Source: an uncultured Pseudoflavonifractor sp. | GTDB lineage: Bacteria; Bacillota; Clostridia; Oscillospirales; Oscillospiraceae | Length of the DNA: 64,000 nt | Reading direction: 5' to 3' | Assembly (NCBI GenBank): GCA_947425785.1 | Contig: CANEAY010000011.1 | Location: forward strand, 1 to 64,000 | Part shown: positions 10,372 to 18,906 of the stretch, piece after piece | Layout: each line of letters starts with the position of its first letter | How positions within the stretch are numbered: the first letter of the stretch is position 1 | Made by a program: the position numbers and the translations under genes | Notes under the pieces: generated by a model | The model's database searches: none | What the model saw: only the letters and a program-made list of their open reading frames with translations | What the model was told of the DNA's origin: nothing

Positions 10372-10614
10372 ATGAACGACATCGAGCAGGCCATCTTTGA
10401 CTTCGTGAAGGAGCGGTTCGAAATTGGGGACGACCCCGATTTTACCCCCGATGTCCACCTCTTTGACTCCGGCTTCGTGGACTCCCTGGGGGCCATTGAG
10501 ATCGTGGACTTTGCCGAGGAGCACTGGCACATCGAGATCACCCAGCGGGACTTGACCCTCTACCCCATGAACACGGTGGAGGAGATCGCCGCTGTGGTCT
10601 CCGCCAAGGTGTGA
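10372..10614 (+). CDS. dltC: Acyl/D-alanyl carrier protein, DltC-like
   Basis: 80 aa; phosphopantetheine site FVDSLGAIEIVDF. Confidence 0.85.
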   Translation: MNDIEQAIFDFVKERFEIGDDPDFTPDVHLFDSGFVDSLGAIEIVDFAEEHWHIEITQRDLTLYPMNTVEEIAAVVSAKV

Positions 10615-10616
10615 GG

Positions 10617-11120
10617 ATGGCCCTTATCCGTGACGGCCGGGGGGAGGACCTGCCCGGGCTGATAGAGCTTTATAAGGCCCTCTACGCCGGGCTGAAGGAG
10701 CAGGGCCTGGCCTTTGACCTGGAGCAGGAGGGGCTCTCCTCCATGGTGGAGACCATGCTCCGCTCCAGGCTGTGCTTTTTGGCGGTGGCGGAGGAGGATG
10801 GGGCCCTGGTGGGCTTCCTCTCCGCCGGGGTGGCCCGGATGGATCGAAAACTCTCCTATCAGGGGGGCAGTACCCTGGGCCTCATCCACGACCTTTACCT
10901 GACCCCGGAGGCCCGGGGCCGGGGCCTTGCCTCCGCTCTGCTGGACAGGGCGGAGGAGTGGATGACAGGGGCCGGGGCCGACCTGGTGGAGTGCCAGGTG
11001 GTCTGGGGCAACGCTCTGGGCGCCGCCTTCTGGGAGCGCCGGGGCTATGCCCCGGTGAGCGTCACCAGGGCCAAAACTTTGCCCGGGAAGGAAGAGGGCC
11101 ATGTGGTTCCTGCAAACTGA
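10617..11120 (+). CDS. GNAT family N-acetyltransferase
   Basis: IHDLYLTPEARGRGLASALLDRAEEW...WERRGYAPVS; overlaps the next gene. Confidence 0.85.
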   Translation: MALIRDGRGEDLPGLIELYKALYAGLKEQGLAFDLEQEGLSSMVETMLRSRLCFLAVAEEDGALVGFLSAGVARMDRKLSYQGGSTLGLIHDLYLTPEARGRGLASALLDRAEEWMTGAGADLVECQVVWGNALGAAFWERRGYAPVSVTRAKTLPGKEEGHVVPAN

Positions 11121-12237
11121 TACCCTGCTGGCCATCGCCGCCTTCTCCCTGGCCCTGGGCCTTTTGCGGAAGGTGCTGCCCGGCAGGGTCACGGCGGCCG
11201 TCTCCCCTGTGGCCTCCCTGGCGGTCATCGCCTGGATCAGCCCGTCCCTGGCGGCGTTCAGCCTGGTCTACGCCGGGGTGGGACTGGCTCTGGCGGCAGT
11301 GCTGGGGCGGATGGAAAAGGGGAGGAAGCTCTGCTTCCCCCTCTTCTGTGCGCTGGCCATTGTGCCCTTTGTCCTCAGCCGGGGGGAGGCCCTGGGCCTT
11401 AGCCTGACCCTGCCCTTTGAGACGGTGGGCCTGGCCTTTCAGATGCTGAAGGTCATCGATGTGTTTTACTATGTCTATTACGGCGGCGAGCGGGTGGATG
11501 TTGTGGCCTACTTTGGCTACCTCTTCTACCTACCCGTCTTTACGGCCGGGCCACTTTTCCGTTATCGGGACTATCTGCGCTCTGTGGACAAGCCCTTGAA
11601 GCTGGACGTGGCGGAGCTGACTTTGGACTTGAAGCGGCTCATCCGGGGCCTGTTCAAAAAGGTGGTGCTCTGCCGCCTGGCGGTGGAGGCCATGGCCTTT
11701 CTGACAGCCCAGACCCTGCGGCTGCCCCTTTGTATCCTCATCGTGGCGGTGAGCTGGCTCATCCTGTGGCTGGACCTGTCCGGGTACAGTGACGTGGCCA
11801 TCGCCCTGGGCCGGCTGGGGGGGCTGGACACCCCGGAGAACTTCAAAAAGCCCCTTATAGCCCCCAGCTTCACCCAGTTCTGGCGCAGCTGGCACGCCAC
11901 CCTCTCCGACTGGATCCGGGAGCATATCTACGTGGTGGTGGCCAAGAAGAAGCTGGGCCGGGGGACTTCCGCCGCCATCGCCTTTGTGACCATGGTGGTC
12001 ATGGCCCTGTGGCACGGCTTCAACCTGCCCTATCTGCTGGCGGGGGCCTATAACGGGGCCCTGCTGGCGGGGGAGAACCTGCTGGGGCTCACCACCGTCA
12101 GCCGCAAAAAGACGAAAAAGAGCGTCTTTGTCCTGCGGTGCCTGCTGGTGAATTTTCTCTTCGGCCTCAATACCCTGGTCTTTACCCTCCCCGCCGGCAC
12201 CGTCCTGGCCGTCCTCCGGGGCTTCCTGACGCTGTAA
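11101..12237 (+). CDS. dltB: MBOAT O-acyltransferase, DltB-like
   Basis: Multi-TM; TQFWRSWHATLSDWIREHIYV; invariant His in ALWHGFNLPYL. Confidence 0.88.
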   Translation: MWFLQTDTLLAIAAFSLALGLLRKVLPGRVTAAVSPVASLAVIAWISPSLAAFSLVYAGVGLALAAVLGRMEKGRKLCFPLFCALAIVPFVLSRGEALGLSLTLPFETVGLAFQMLKVIDVFYYVYYGGERVDVVAYFGYLFYLPVFTAGPLFRYRDYLRSVDKPLKLDVAELTLDLKRLIRGLFKKVVLCRLAVEAMAFLTAQTLRLPLCILIVAVSWLILWLDLSGYSDVAIALGRLGGLDTPENFKKPLIAPSFTQFWRSWHATLSDWIREHIYVVVAKKKLGRGTSAAIAFVTMVVMALWHGFNLPYLLAGAYNGALLAGENLLGLTTVSRKKTKKSVFVLRCLLVNFLFGLNTLVFTLPAGTVLAVLRGFLTL

Positions 12238-12249
12238 GGGGGTGGGCAG

Positions 12250-13146
12250 ATGAAGAAGGTATCAGCGTTTTTCCGCCGGGGGGGCGCCTTTCTGGTGACC
12301 CTGTGTGTGCTCTTTGTGGGGCTGGACATGGCCCTGACCGAGCGTCAGGTCATTGAAAAGAGCAGCCTTTTTAACCACAACGACTTTGAAAAGACCCTCC
12401 TGGCCCATGGGGGCGCGACGGTCTACGACAAAATTTTCTACGGCAATTCCGTGGTCATCTCCTCCTATGTGGAGTGGGCCTCCGACTCCGGCTACGCCAA
12501 CTTCGGCATCGACTACGGGGTGATGGGCGACCTGCGGGACATGCTGGAGCGGGGGGACGTCACCGTCACCGAAGACATCGTCCTGGGCCTTAACTACTTC
12601 GTCTTTTACGACGGTATGGACACCAACCCCACCTATCCCTGGCACCGGGGGCCTTTGGAGCCCTACCTCTACTTCCAGCGCGACCGGCTCCAGGCCCTGG
12701 GCAAAAGCGCCTGGGAGAGCTTCCGGGCCACCGGCCGGGTGGAGCTTCCCCGGTATGAGGACAATTTCAAGTTCATGTACTCCGGGGTGCTAGGGGAGCA
12801 GGAGATGGCAGAGAAGATCGCCGCCCACCGGGAACTCTACTGGGACAAGGGGCTGGAGCTCTATGAAGAGAACCTGAAGGCCCTGGAGGAGGTCATCTCC
12901 TTCTGCGGCGCCCACGGCATCCGCCTGCGGGCGGTGTGGCTGCCCTGGAACCCGTCGGTGCCCATGCCGGAGGGCCCCGCCAGGCTGCGGAAAGCGGCGG
13001 ACGAGATCATGTCGGCGGCGGGCATCGAGGTGCTGGACATGGAGCAGGGCCTTCCCCTGGACTGCTTCCACGACATCGGCCACCTGAACATGGAGCACGG
13101 CGCGTTTGTCTTTACGGAGGTGATGGATCCATGGCTGAAGTCATAA
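12250..13146 (+). CDS. DltD-like SGNH-fold membrane-anchored protein
   Basis: N-terminal TM; candidate nucleophile motif FYGNSVVISSY; C-terminal DxxH in CFHDIGHLN; gene order. Confidence 0.65.
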   Translation: MKKVSAFFRRGGAFLVTLCVLFVGLDMALTERQVIEKSSLFNHNDFEKTLLAHGGATVYDKIFYGNSVVISSYVEWASDSGYANFGIDYGVMGDLRDMLERGDVTVTEDIVLGLNYFVFYDGMDTNPTYPWHRGPLEPYLYFQRDRLQALGKSAWESFRATGRVELPRYEDNFKFMYSGVLGEQEMAEKIAAHRELYWDKGLELYEENLKALEEVISFCGAHGIRLRAVWLPWNPSVPMPEGPARLRKAADEIMSAAGIEVLDMEQGLPLDCFHDIGHLNMEHGAFVFTEVMDPWLKS

Positions 13147-13274
13147 AGCAGCTGCGGAAATTCAGCCTGACCGTCCCGGGCCAGGCGCTCACCGCCGTGG
13201 CCTATTTGGCCATGGCCTGCGCCATCCTGGCCTTCTTCACCGGGAACGGCGAATTTATCTATGAGGGATTTTGA
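13131..13274 (+). CDS. dltX: DltX-like microprotein (47 aa)
   Basis: MAEVIKQLRKFSLTVPGQALTAVAYLAMACAILAFFTGNGEFIYEGF: single TM and FIYxxF C-terminus as in DltX; overlaps the DltD-like stop; buried in a spurious 112-aa ORF in the track. Confidence 0.75.
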   Translation: MAEVIKQLRKFSLTVPGQALTAVAYLAMACAILAFFTGNGEFIYEGF

Positions 13275-13310
13275 ACTCCCACCAAAAGAAAGAGAAAGGA
13301 GGGGAGCGGT

Positions 13311-15539
13311 ATGGCGGACAAAAGCGGCATTCCGGGCAGAAGGAACAAGGGCGGAAAGCGGCTGGCCCCACCCCAGCGCAGACATGGCCTGGACATAGGC
13401 GGCAAGGCGGAACGGGGAAGCCACAAACGGTTGGCCCAGCCCCAGCCCAAGCAGGAGCGCAGGGAGAGCCATAAGCGGCTGGCCCAGCCCCAGCGTGAGC
13501 ACAAAGAGAGCGCGTGGAAAAAGACATTCAGCGAGTGGAAAAAAGCAGTAAGCGCATGGGGAGCCCGGGTGAAACACACCTGCCGGGAGTGCAGGGAAAA
13601 GGCCGGGAAAGCGGTAGGCGCATGGCGCGAACGGCTGAAGCGCAGCCCCCAGGCGGAGCGCAGATACAACCCCTGGGTCTGGCTGGCCACCCTGTTCCTT
13701 GGCCCCCTGGCCATCCTGCTGTGTGTGCAGACCATCACCTTCGCCTCCCTCTTTAAAGCCTTCTCCTGGGTGTTCGGACACCTGGGGGCGGCGGTGCTGT
13801 GCTACCTGGCCCTGCTCAGCGCCATGATCATCATTCTGGCCCTCATCTGGAAGATATGGAGCGCCTTCCTCATCCTGGCCATCCCGGCAGTGGCCCTGGC
13901 GGTGGTGAACCGGATGAAGCTGAGCCTCAACGGCACCCCCCTGCTCCTCAGCGATTTCAGCCTGGCCTCCAAGGCGGGGGACGTGGCGGGCTTCGTCTCC
14001 CCCCAGTTCAAGATCGGCGTAGGGGTGTGGGCGGGCCTCATCCTGGCGGTGCTGGGCATCATCGCCGCCGGGAAGATCGGCTGGCGGCCCAAGGAGCTCA
14101 CCCCCCGCTGGTCTCTGCGGAAAAAAGTCATCGGCGTGGTGGCGGTCTTTCTGGCGGCCGTGATGTTCCTGCCCGCCCCCTTCTATCTGGGGGCCAATGG
14201 GGAATCCCAGGAGGAGCGCAACCAGCGGCTGGGCCTGCTGGGGGGCATGTACAGCGCCATCCTGAACCGGGCCTTCCGCAAGGACAACGTGAACCAGGCG
14301 GAGCTGGACAGGCTCAAGGAGGAGCTCCTCCAGACCCCGGCCCCCACCCCCACCCCCACCGCCGAGCCAGTCCCCACCGAGACCCCAGAGCCGGTGACCC
14401 CCAACGTGATCTTGATGATGTCGGAGAGCTTCTGCGACCCCACGGAGATCCTGCCGGAGGTGGAATTTGCCTCCGACCCCATCCCCTATTACCGCAGCCT
14501 GGCCGCCAAGTGGCCCTCCGGGGAGTTTTACTCCAACACTTACGCCGGCGGCACCGGCAGCGTGGAGATGGAGGTCTTTACCGGCATCCCCATGGCCTTC
14601 CTCCGGGAGGGGGAGGATCTGACCAACCTGCGGGGGACGGAGGGGGTCTACGACCGGCTGCCCTCCATCGTCAAGAGCTTTAAGGCGGCGGGGTACAGCA
14701 CCCAGTTCATCCACAACTACACCACCCGGCTCTATAACCGGGTGGAAAACTTCCCCGCCATCGGCTTTGACCAGATGACCTTTGAGGACGGCTTCCCCGA
14801 AGAAGCGGAGTGGGACGGCCCCTACCTGAAGGACATGGAGCTGACCTACGCCATGATCCGGGCCTTTGAGGAGAAAGAGGAGGACGAGCCCCTCTTCCTC
14901 TACGGCCTGACCATGGAGAACCACCAGCCCTACTACAGCGGCAAATTCCCGGAGCCTTCCGGCCTGGAGCCCCAGAGCGAGAAGCTGGATGAGGGCGTGC
15001 TGGGCACGGTGGACGCCCTGGTCTACGGCATCCATGCCGCCGACCGGGCCCTGGGCGCCCTGGTGGAGTATTTTGAGACGGTGGAGGAGCCGGTGCTCCT
15101 CATCTTCTGGGGCGACCACCTGCCGGGGCTTTACGTGGACGACAACAACACCATCTACTCCCAGCTGGGCTATGTGCCCACCGTGAACACCCTGGAATGG
15201 GACGCCGAGACCATGAAGAAGATGCACACCACCCCCTTCCTGGTGTGGAATAACTACGGCGCCCAGCTTGAGGTGCCCGATACCACCGGCCCCAGCCAGT
15301 TGGGAAGCAGTATCCTGGGCTGGGCGGGCTTGCCCAAGACCCGGTACTTCCAGTGGGTGGATCAGAGCCTGGACACCATGCAGCTCTACCGTACCCGGCT
15401 CTACATCGACGACGAGGGCGTCCCCTACAAGCAGCCCCCGGAGAGGGACAAGGCGGTGGTGGAGCGGTACCGCAGCCTGGTCTACGACATCATTTACGGC
15501 GACGGCCAGCTGGCGGAAGAGATGACAAAGATAGAATAG
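13311..15539 (+). CDS. LTA synthase family (sulfatase-fold) protein with basic repeat-containing N-terminus
   Basis: TM region then NVILMMSESFCDPTEI, FYSNTYAGGTGSVEMEVFTGIP, LIFWGDHLPG. Confidence 0.85.
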   Translation: MADKSGIPGRRNKGGKRLAPPQRRHGLDIGGKAERGSHKRLAQPQPKQERRESHKRLAQPQREHKESAWKKTFSEWKKAVSAWGARVKHTCRECREKAGKAVGAWRERLKRSPQAERRYNPWVWLATLFLGPLAILLCVQTITFASLFKAFSWVFGHLGAAVLCYLALLSAMIIILALIWKIWSAFLILAIPAVALAVVNRMKLSLNGTPLLLSDFSLASKAGDVAGFVSPQFKIGVGVWAGLILAVLGIIAAGKIGWRPKELTPRWSLRKKVIGVVAVFLAAVMFLPAPFYLGANGESQEERNQRLGLLGGMYSAILNRAFRKDNVNQAELDRLKEELLQTPAPTPTPTAEPVPTETPEPVTPNVILMMSESFCDPTEILPEVEFASDPIPYYRSLAAKWPSGEFYSNTYAGGTGSVEMEVFTGIPMAFLREGEDLTNLRGTEGVYDRLPSIVKSFKAAGYSTQFIHNYTTRLYNRVENFPAIGFDQMTFEDGFPEEAEWDGPYLKDMELTYAMIRAFEEKEEDEPLFLYGLTMENHQPYYSGKFPEPSGLEPQSEKLDEGVLGTVDALVYGIHAADRALGALVEYFETVEEPVLLIFWGDHLPGLYVDDNNTIYSQLGYVPTVNTLEWDAETMKKMHTTPFLVWNNYGAQLEVPDTTGPSQLGSSILGWAGLPKTRYFQWVDQSLDTMQLYRTRLYIDDEGVPYKQPPERDKAVVERYRSLVYDIIYGDGQLAEEMTKIE

Positions 15540-15540
15540 A

Positions 15541-15580
15541 AGACCGGCCGGCCATTCCTGGCCGGCCTTCTTCTTTTTGC
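15541..15580 (+). terminator. Rho-independent terminator after the ltaS-like gene
   Basis: GGCCGGCC-ATTCCT-GGCCGGCC followed by TTCTTCTTTTT. Confidence 0.85.
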
Positions 15581-15600
15581 GGGGCGGCCCCCGGCAGGGG

Positions 15601-15650
15601 TTGACTTTCCGGCAAAAATGTGGTAAAACGTTTACCTACGATACTTTACC
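15601..15650 (+). promoter_or_regulatory. Candidate promoter with overlapping operator for the TAXI-TRAP genes
   Basis: TTGACT-N17-TAAAAC; GGTAAA-ACG-TTTACC inverted repeat across the -10 and a third TTTACC half-site at 15645. Confidence 0.45.
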
Positions 15651-15684
15651 ACTTTTAACCGATAAAGCGAAAGGGGAGAGACCC

Positions 15685-17658
15685 ATGGAGGAGAAGAGAG
15701 AGGACGGACAGACCCAGGAGGAGCGCCGTGCCCAGGAACTGCTGGAGGAGAAGGAGGCGGAGTCCCGCACCCGGACTTACAGCGGCCCCATGGGGACTCT
15801 CATCACCGTCCTGCTGTGCCTGTGGACGGTGTTCCAGCTCTATTACAGTACCGTGGGCCTTATCAGCGCGGTGAACCTGCGGGCCATCCACTGCATCTTC
15901 CTGCTGTGCTTCACCTTCCTGCTCTATCCAACTTATAAAAAGGAGAAGCGCCTGCGCAAGGCCCCCCCGGTGTGGGACATTTTGCTGATGGTGCTGACGG
16001 CGGCGGTATTTGGCTACCTCATTTTGAACTACACCCGCATTGCCCAGAACGGCGGACGGCTCACCGACCTGGAGCTGGTCATCGCCGGGGTGGGCCTCCT
16101 CCTGGCCTTTGAGGCGGCCCGCCGCTGCTCCGGCAACCTGGCGGTGCTGGCCCTCATCTTCCTGGCCTATAACTGGTTCGGCCGGTACATCCCCGGCCGC
16201 CTGGGCCACAACGGCTTTACCCTCAAGCGGGTGCTCTCCACCCAGTTCTGGGGCACCCAGGGCATTTTGGGCACCGGCATCGGGGTCTCCGCCACCTACA
16301 TCTTTCTCTTCGTGGTCTTTGGGGCCTTTTTGAAGTACAGCGGCTTTTCCAAGTTCATCAATGACTTCTCCCTGACCCTGGTGGGCCGGACTCCCGGCGG
16401 CCCCGCCAAGGTGGCGGTGCTGGCCTCCGCCCTCATGGGCATGATCAACGGCTCCGCCATCGCCAACGTGGCCACCACCGGCACCATCACCATCCCTCTG
16501 ATGAAGCAGACCGGCTACAAAAAGGAGTTTGCCGGGGCGGTGGAGGCGGTGGCCTCCACCGGCGGGCAGTTCTGTCCCCCCATCATGGGGGCGGTGGGCT
16601 TTGTCATGGCGGAGTTTTTGGGCATGAGCTACACCAAGGTGATGCTGGCGGCCATCGTGCCCGCCTTCCTCTACTATTTGGGTCTCCTCTTCGCCGTCCA
16701 CTTTGAGGCCAAGCGTTTGGGGCTGTCCGGCCTCTCCAAGGAGAACATCCCCGACGCTATGAAGGTGGTGAAGGAGCAGGGTCACCTGGTGATCCCCCTG
16801 GTGGTGCTCATCGCCCTCATGGCGGTGGGGTATACCCCCCTCTACGCCGCCCTCATTTCCATCTTTGCCACCGTGGCCGCCAGCTGGCTGCGCAAGGAGA
16901 CCCGGATGACCTGGGACAAGATCGTGGCCGCCACGGTGGAGGGGGCCCGCAGCGCCGTCAGCGTGGGGGTATGCTGTGTCATCATCGGCGTCATCATCGG
17001 CACCGTGACCCTCACCAGCCTGGGGCTGAACATGGGCTACCTCATCCTCTCCATCGTGGACAACACCAACATTTACCTCACCGGCTTTTTGGTGATGATC
17101 ATGTCCGCCATCCTGGGCATGGGTGTGCCCGGCGTGGCCGCCTATGTTATCGTCCAGGCGGTGGCGGTGCCGGTGCTCATCAAGGTGGGTGTGCTGGACA
17201 TCTCGGCCCATCTCTTCTGCCTCATCTACGCCTGCCTTTCCAACATCACCCCTCCAGTGGCCATGAGCAGCTATGTGGCCTCCGGCATCGCCGGTTCCGA
17301 CCAGACCAAGACGGGGCTATTGTCGGTGCGGCTGGGCCTTGTGGGCTTCCTCATCCCCTTCTTTTTCCTGGACAGCCCCATCCTCCTCGTCGGGGTGGAT
17401 CCCACCGCCACTTTGGCGGCCACCCTCTGGGCGGTATTCACCGCCTCGGTGGGCACCGTGGCCCTGGTGAGCGGTCTGGAGGGGTGGCTCCTGGGCAGGG
17501 CCTCCTGGCCGGAGCGGGCGGTGCTCATGGCGGTGGCCCCCCTGATGCTCTATCCCGGCTATCTCACCGACGGCATCGGCTTCGCCCTGCTGGCCGCCGT
17601 CGTGGCCTTTCAATATTTTACCCGTCGTCCCGCATCCCCGGTCCCCGGGAATGCCTGA
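15685..17658 (+). CDS. TRAP transporter permease, fused 4TM/12TM type
   Basis: LMGMINGSAIANVATTGTITIPLMKQTGYKKEFAGAVEAVASTGGQFCPPIMGA; Met 15685 after GGGGAG. Confidence 0.93.
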   Translation: MEEKREDGQTQEERRAQELLEEKEAESRTRTYSGPMGTLITVLLCLWTVFQLYYSTVGLISAVNLRAIHCIFLLCFTFLLYPTYKKEKRLRKAPPVWDILLMVLTAAVFGYLILNYTRIAQNGGRLTDLELVIAGVGLLLAFEAARRCSGNLAVLALIFLAYNWFGRYIPGRLGHNGFTLKRVLSTQFWGTQGILGTGIGVSATYIFLFVVFGAFLKYSGFSKFINDFSLTLVGRTPGGPAKVAVLASALMGMINGSAIANVATTGTITIPLMKQTGYKKEFAGAVEAVASTGGQFCPPIMGAVGFVMAEFLGMSYTKVMLAAIVPAFLYYLGLLFAVHFEAKRLGLSGLSKENIPDAMKVVKEQGHLVIPLVVLIALMAVGYTPLYAALISIFATVAASWLRKETRMTWDKIVAATVEGARSAVSVGVCCVIIGVIIGTVTLTSLGLNMGYLILSIVDNTNIYLTGFLVMIMSAILGMGVPGVAAYVIVQAVAVPVLIKVGVLDISAHLFCLIYACLSNITPPVAMSSYVASGIAGSDQTKTGLLSVRLGLVGFLIPFFFLDSPILLVGVDPTATLAATLWAVFTASVGTVALVSGLEGWLLGRASWPERAVLMAVAPLMLYPGYLTDGIGFALLAAVVAFQYFTRRPASPVPGNA

Positions 17659-17692
17659 TAGAATACAAGACCGAAATAAGGAGTGGAATGAA

Positions 17693-18718
17693 ATGAAAAA
17701 GAAGCTGTCTGTGATCCTGGCCGCCGCCCTGCTGGTGAGCGCCCTGGCGGGCTGCGGCGGCGGGAGCGCCACGACTCCCGCCCCTGTGGAGAGTGCCGCC
17801 CCTGTGGAGAGCACCGCTGCCGCGGAGCCCCACGCCCCTGTGACCATCAACTTCCCCACCGCCACCGCCAACGGCGCCCTCTACGCCGTGGGCGCCGCCA
17901 TCACCAACCTGTGGGACACCGAGCTGGACTACGTCAGCGCCTCCAGCCAGGCTTCCAACGGCGGCATCGACAACCTCAACCAGATCTCCGAGGGGGAGAG
18001 CCAGGTGGCCATCGCCATCAGCTCCAACTGCCTGCAGTGCCTCAACGGCACCGACAGCTTTGAGGGCCACGCCTACGGCGACCTGAAGGTCATCGCTGGT
18101 TTGTACTTTAATCCCAACCAGGTGGTAGTCACCGAGAAGTCCGGCATCACGGATCTGGCCGGGGTGAAGGGCAAGCACTTCGCCGTGGCCGCCGCCGGCT
18201 CCAGCGTGGAGGGGGAGTGCCGCAACCACTTCACCGCCGCCGGCCTGAACTACCCTGACGACATCAACTGCGAGTACATCGCCTTCGGCGACGCCGCCGA
18301 TATGCTCCAAAACGGCACCATCGACGGGGCCTGGATCATGTCCGGCGCCCCCGCCGGGGCCGTGTCCCAGGCCATGTCCTCCGGCTGTAAGCTGCTGAAC
18401 ATCCCCGATGAGATCATCAGCACCCTGCAGAAGGACTACCCCTGGTATGCCCCCTGCACCATCCCCGCCGGCACCTATCCCAACCAGGACGAGGACGTGC
18501 AGACCTCCGCCATCAAGATGGTCATGTTCTGCCGGGGGGACATGGACGAGCAGACCGTCTACGACCTGACCCGCACCTTCTGGGAGAACATCGACGAGCT
18601 GGGGGAGGCCCAGGCCAACCTGAAGGGCCTCACCGCCGAAGAGGCGGTGAAGGACATCGCCGGCCTGCCCCTCCACGCCGGAGCGGAAAAATACTACAAA
18701 GAGATCGGCGTGCTGTAA
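17693..18718 (+). CDS. TAXI family TRAP transporter solute-binding lipoprotein
   Basis: Lipobox MKKKLSVILAAALLVSALAGCGGG; ANGALYAVGAAITNLW; RBS AAGGAG. Confidence 0.92.
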   Translation: MKKKLSVILAAALLVSALAGCGGGSATTPAPVESAAPVESTAAAEPHAPVTINFPTATANGALYAVGAAITNLWDTELDYVSASSQASNGGIDNLNQISEGESQVAIAISSNCLQCLNGTDSFEGHAYGDLKVIAGLYFNPNQVVVTEKSGITDLAGVKGKHFAVAAAGSSVEGECRNHFTAAGLNYPDDINCEYIAFGDAADMLQNGTIDGAWIMSGAPAGAVSQAMSSGCKLLNIPDEIISTLQKDYPWYAPCTIPAGTYPNQDEDVQTSAIKMVMFCRGDMDEQTVYDLTRTFWENIDELGEAQANLKGLTAEEAVKDIAGLPLHAGAEKYYKEIGVL

Positions 18719-18759
18719 AGCACAGCATAAAGAGATCGGCGTGCTGTAAAGCGCAGCTC
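18698..18759 (+). repeat. 31-bp tandem duplication across the TAXI SBP stop codon
   Basis: AAAGAGATCGGCGTGCTGTAAAGC[A/G]CAGC occurs at 18698 and 18729. Confidence 0.85.
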
Positions 18760-18800
18760 AAAATGCCCCCGAATTTTGCAGTTCGGGGGCATTTTTTGCC
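18758..18800 (+). terminator. Rho-independent terminator
   Basis: AAAATGCCCCCGAA-TTTTGCAG-TTCGGGGGCATTTTTT. Confidence 0.9.
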
Positions 18801-18807
18801 CTTTTGC

Positions 18808-18836
18808 TTGACGTTTTTGACCCGTTGTTGTATGCT
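18808..18836 (+). promoter_or_regulatory. Candidate promoter for the nucleotidyltransferase-galE pair
   Basis: TTGACG 18808-18813, N17, TATGCT 18831-18836. Confidence 0.45.
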
Positions 18837-18906
18837 GAAACGGACATAAGTTGTATTTTGAAACAGACATGACCCATATGTTTGGAGCAGGAAGGTGTGG
18901 TGCGCA

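Noticed and set aside
12936-13130. N-terminal part of the 112-aa plus-strand ORF
   Set aside because: Only its last 47 codons (13131-13274) look real (DltX-like); the rest is an alternative frame of the DltD-like gene
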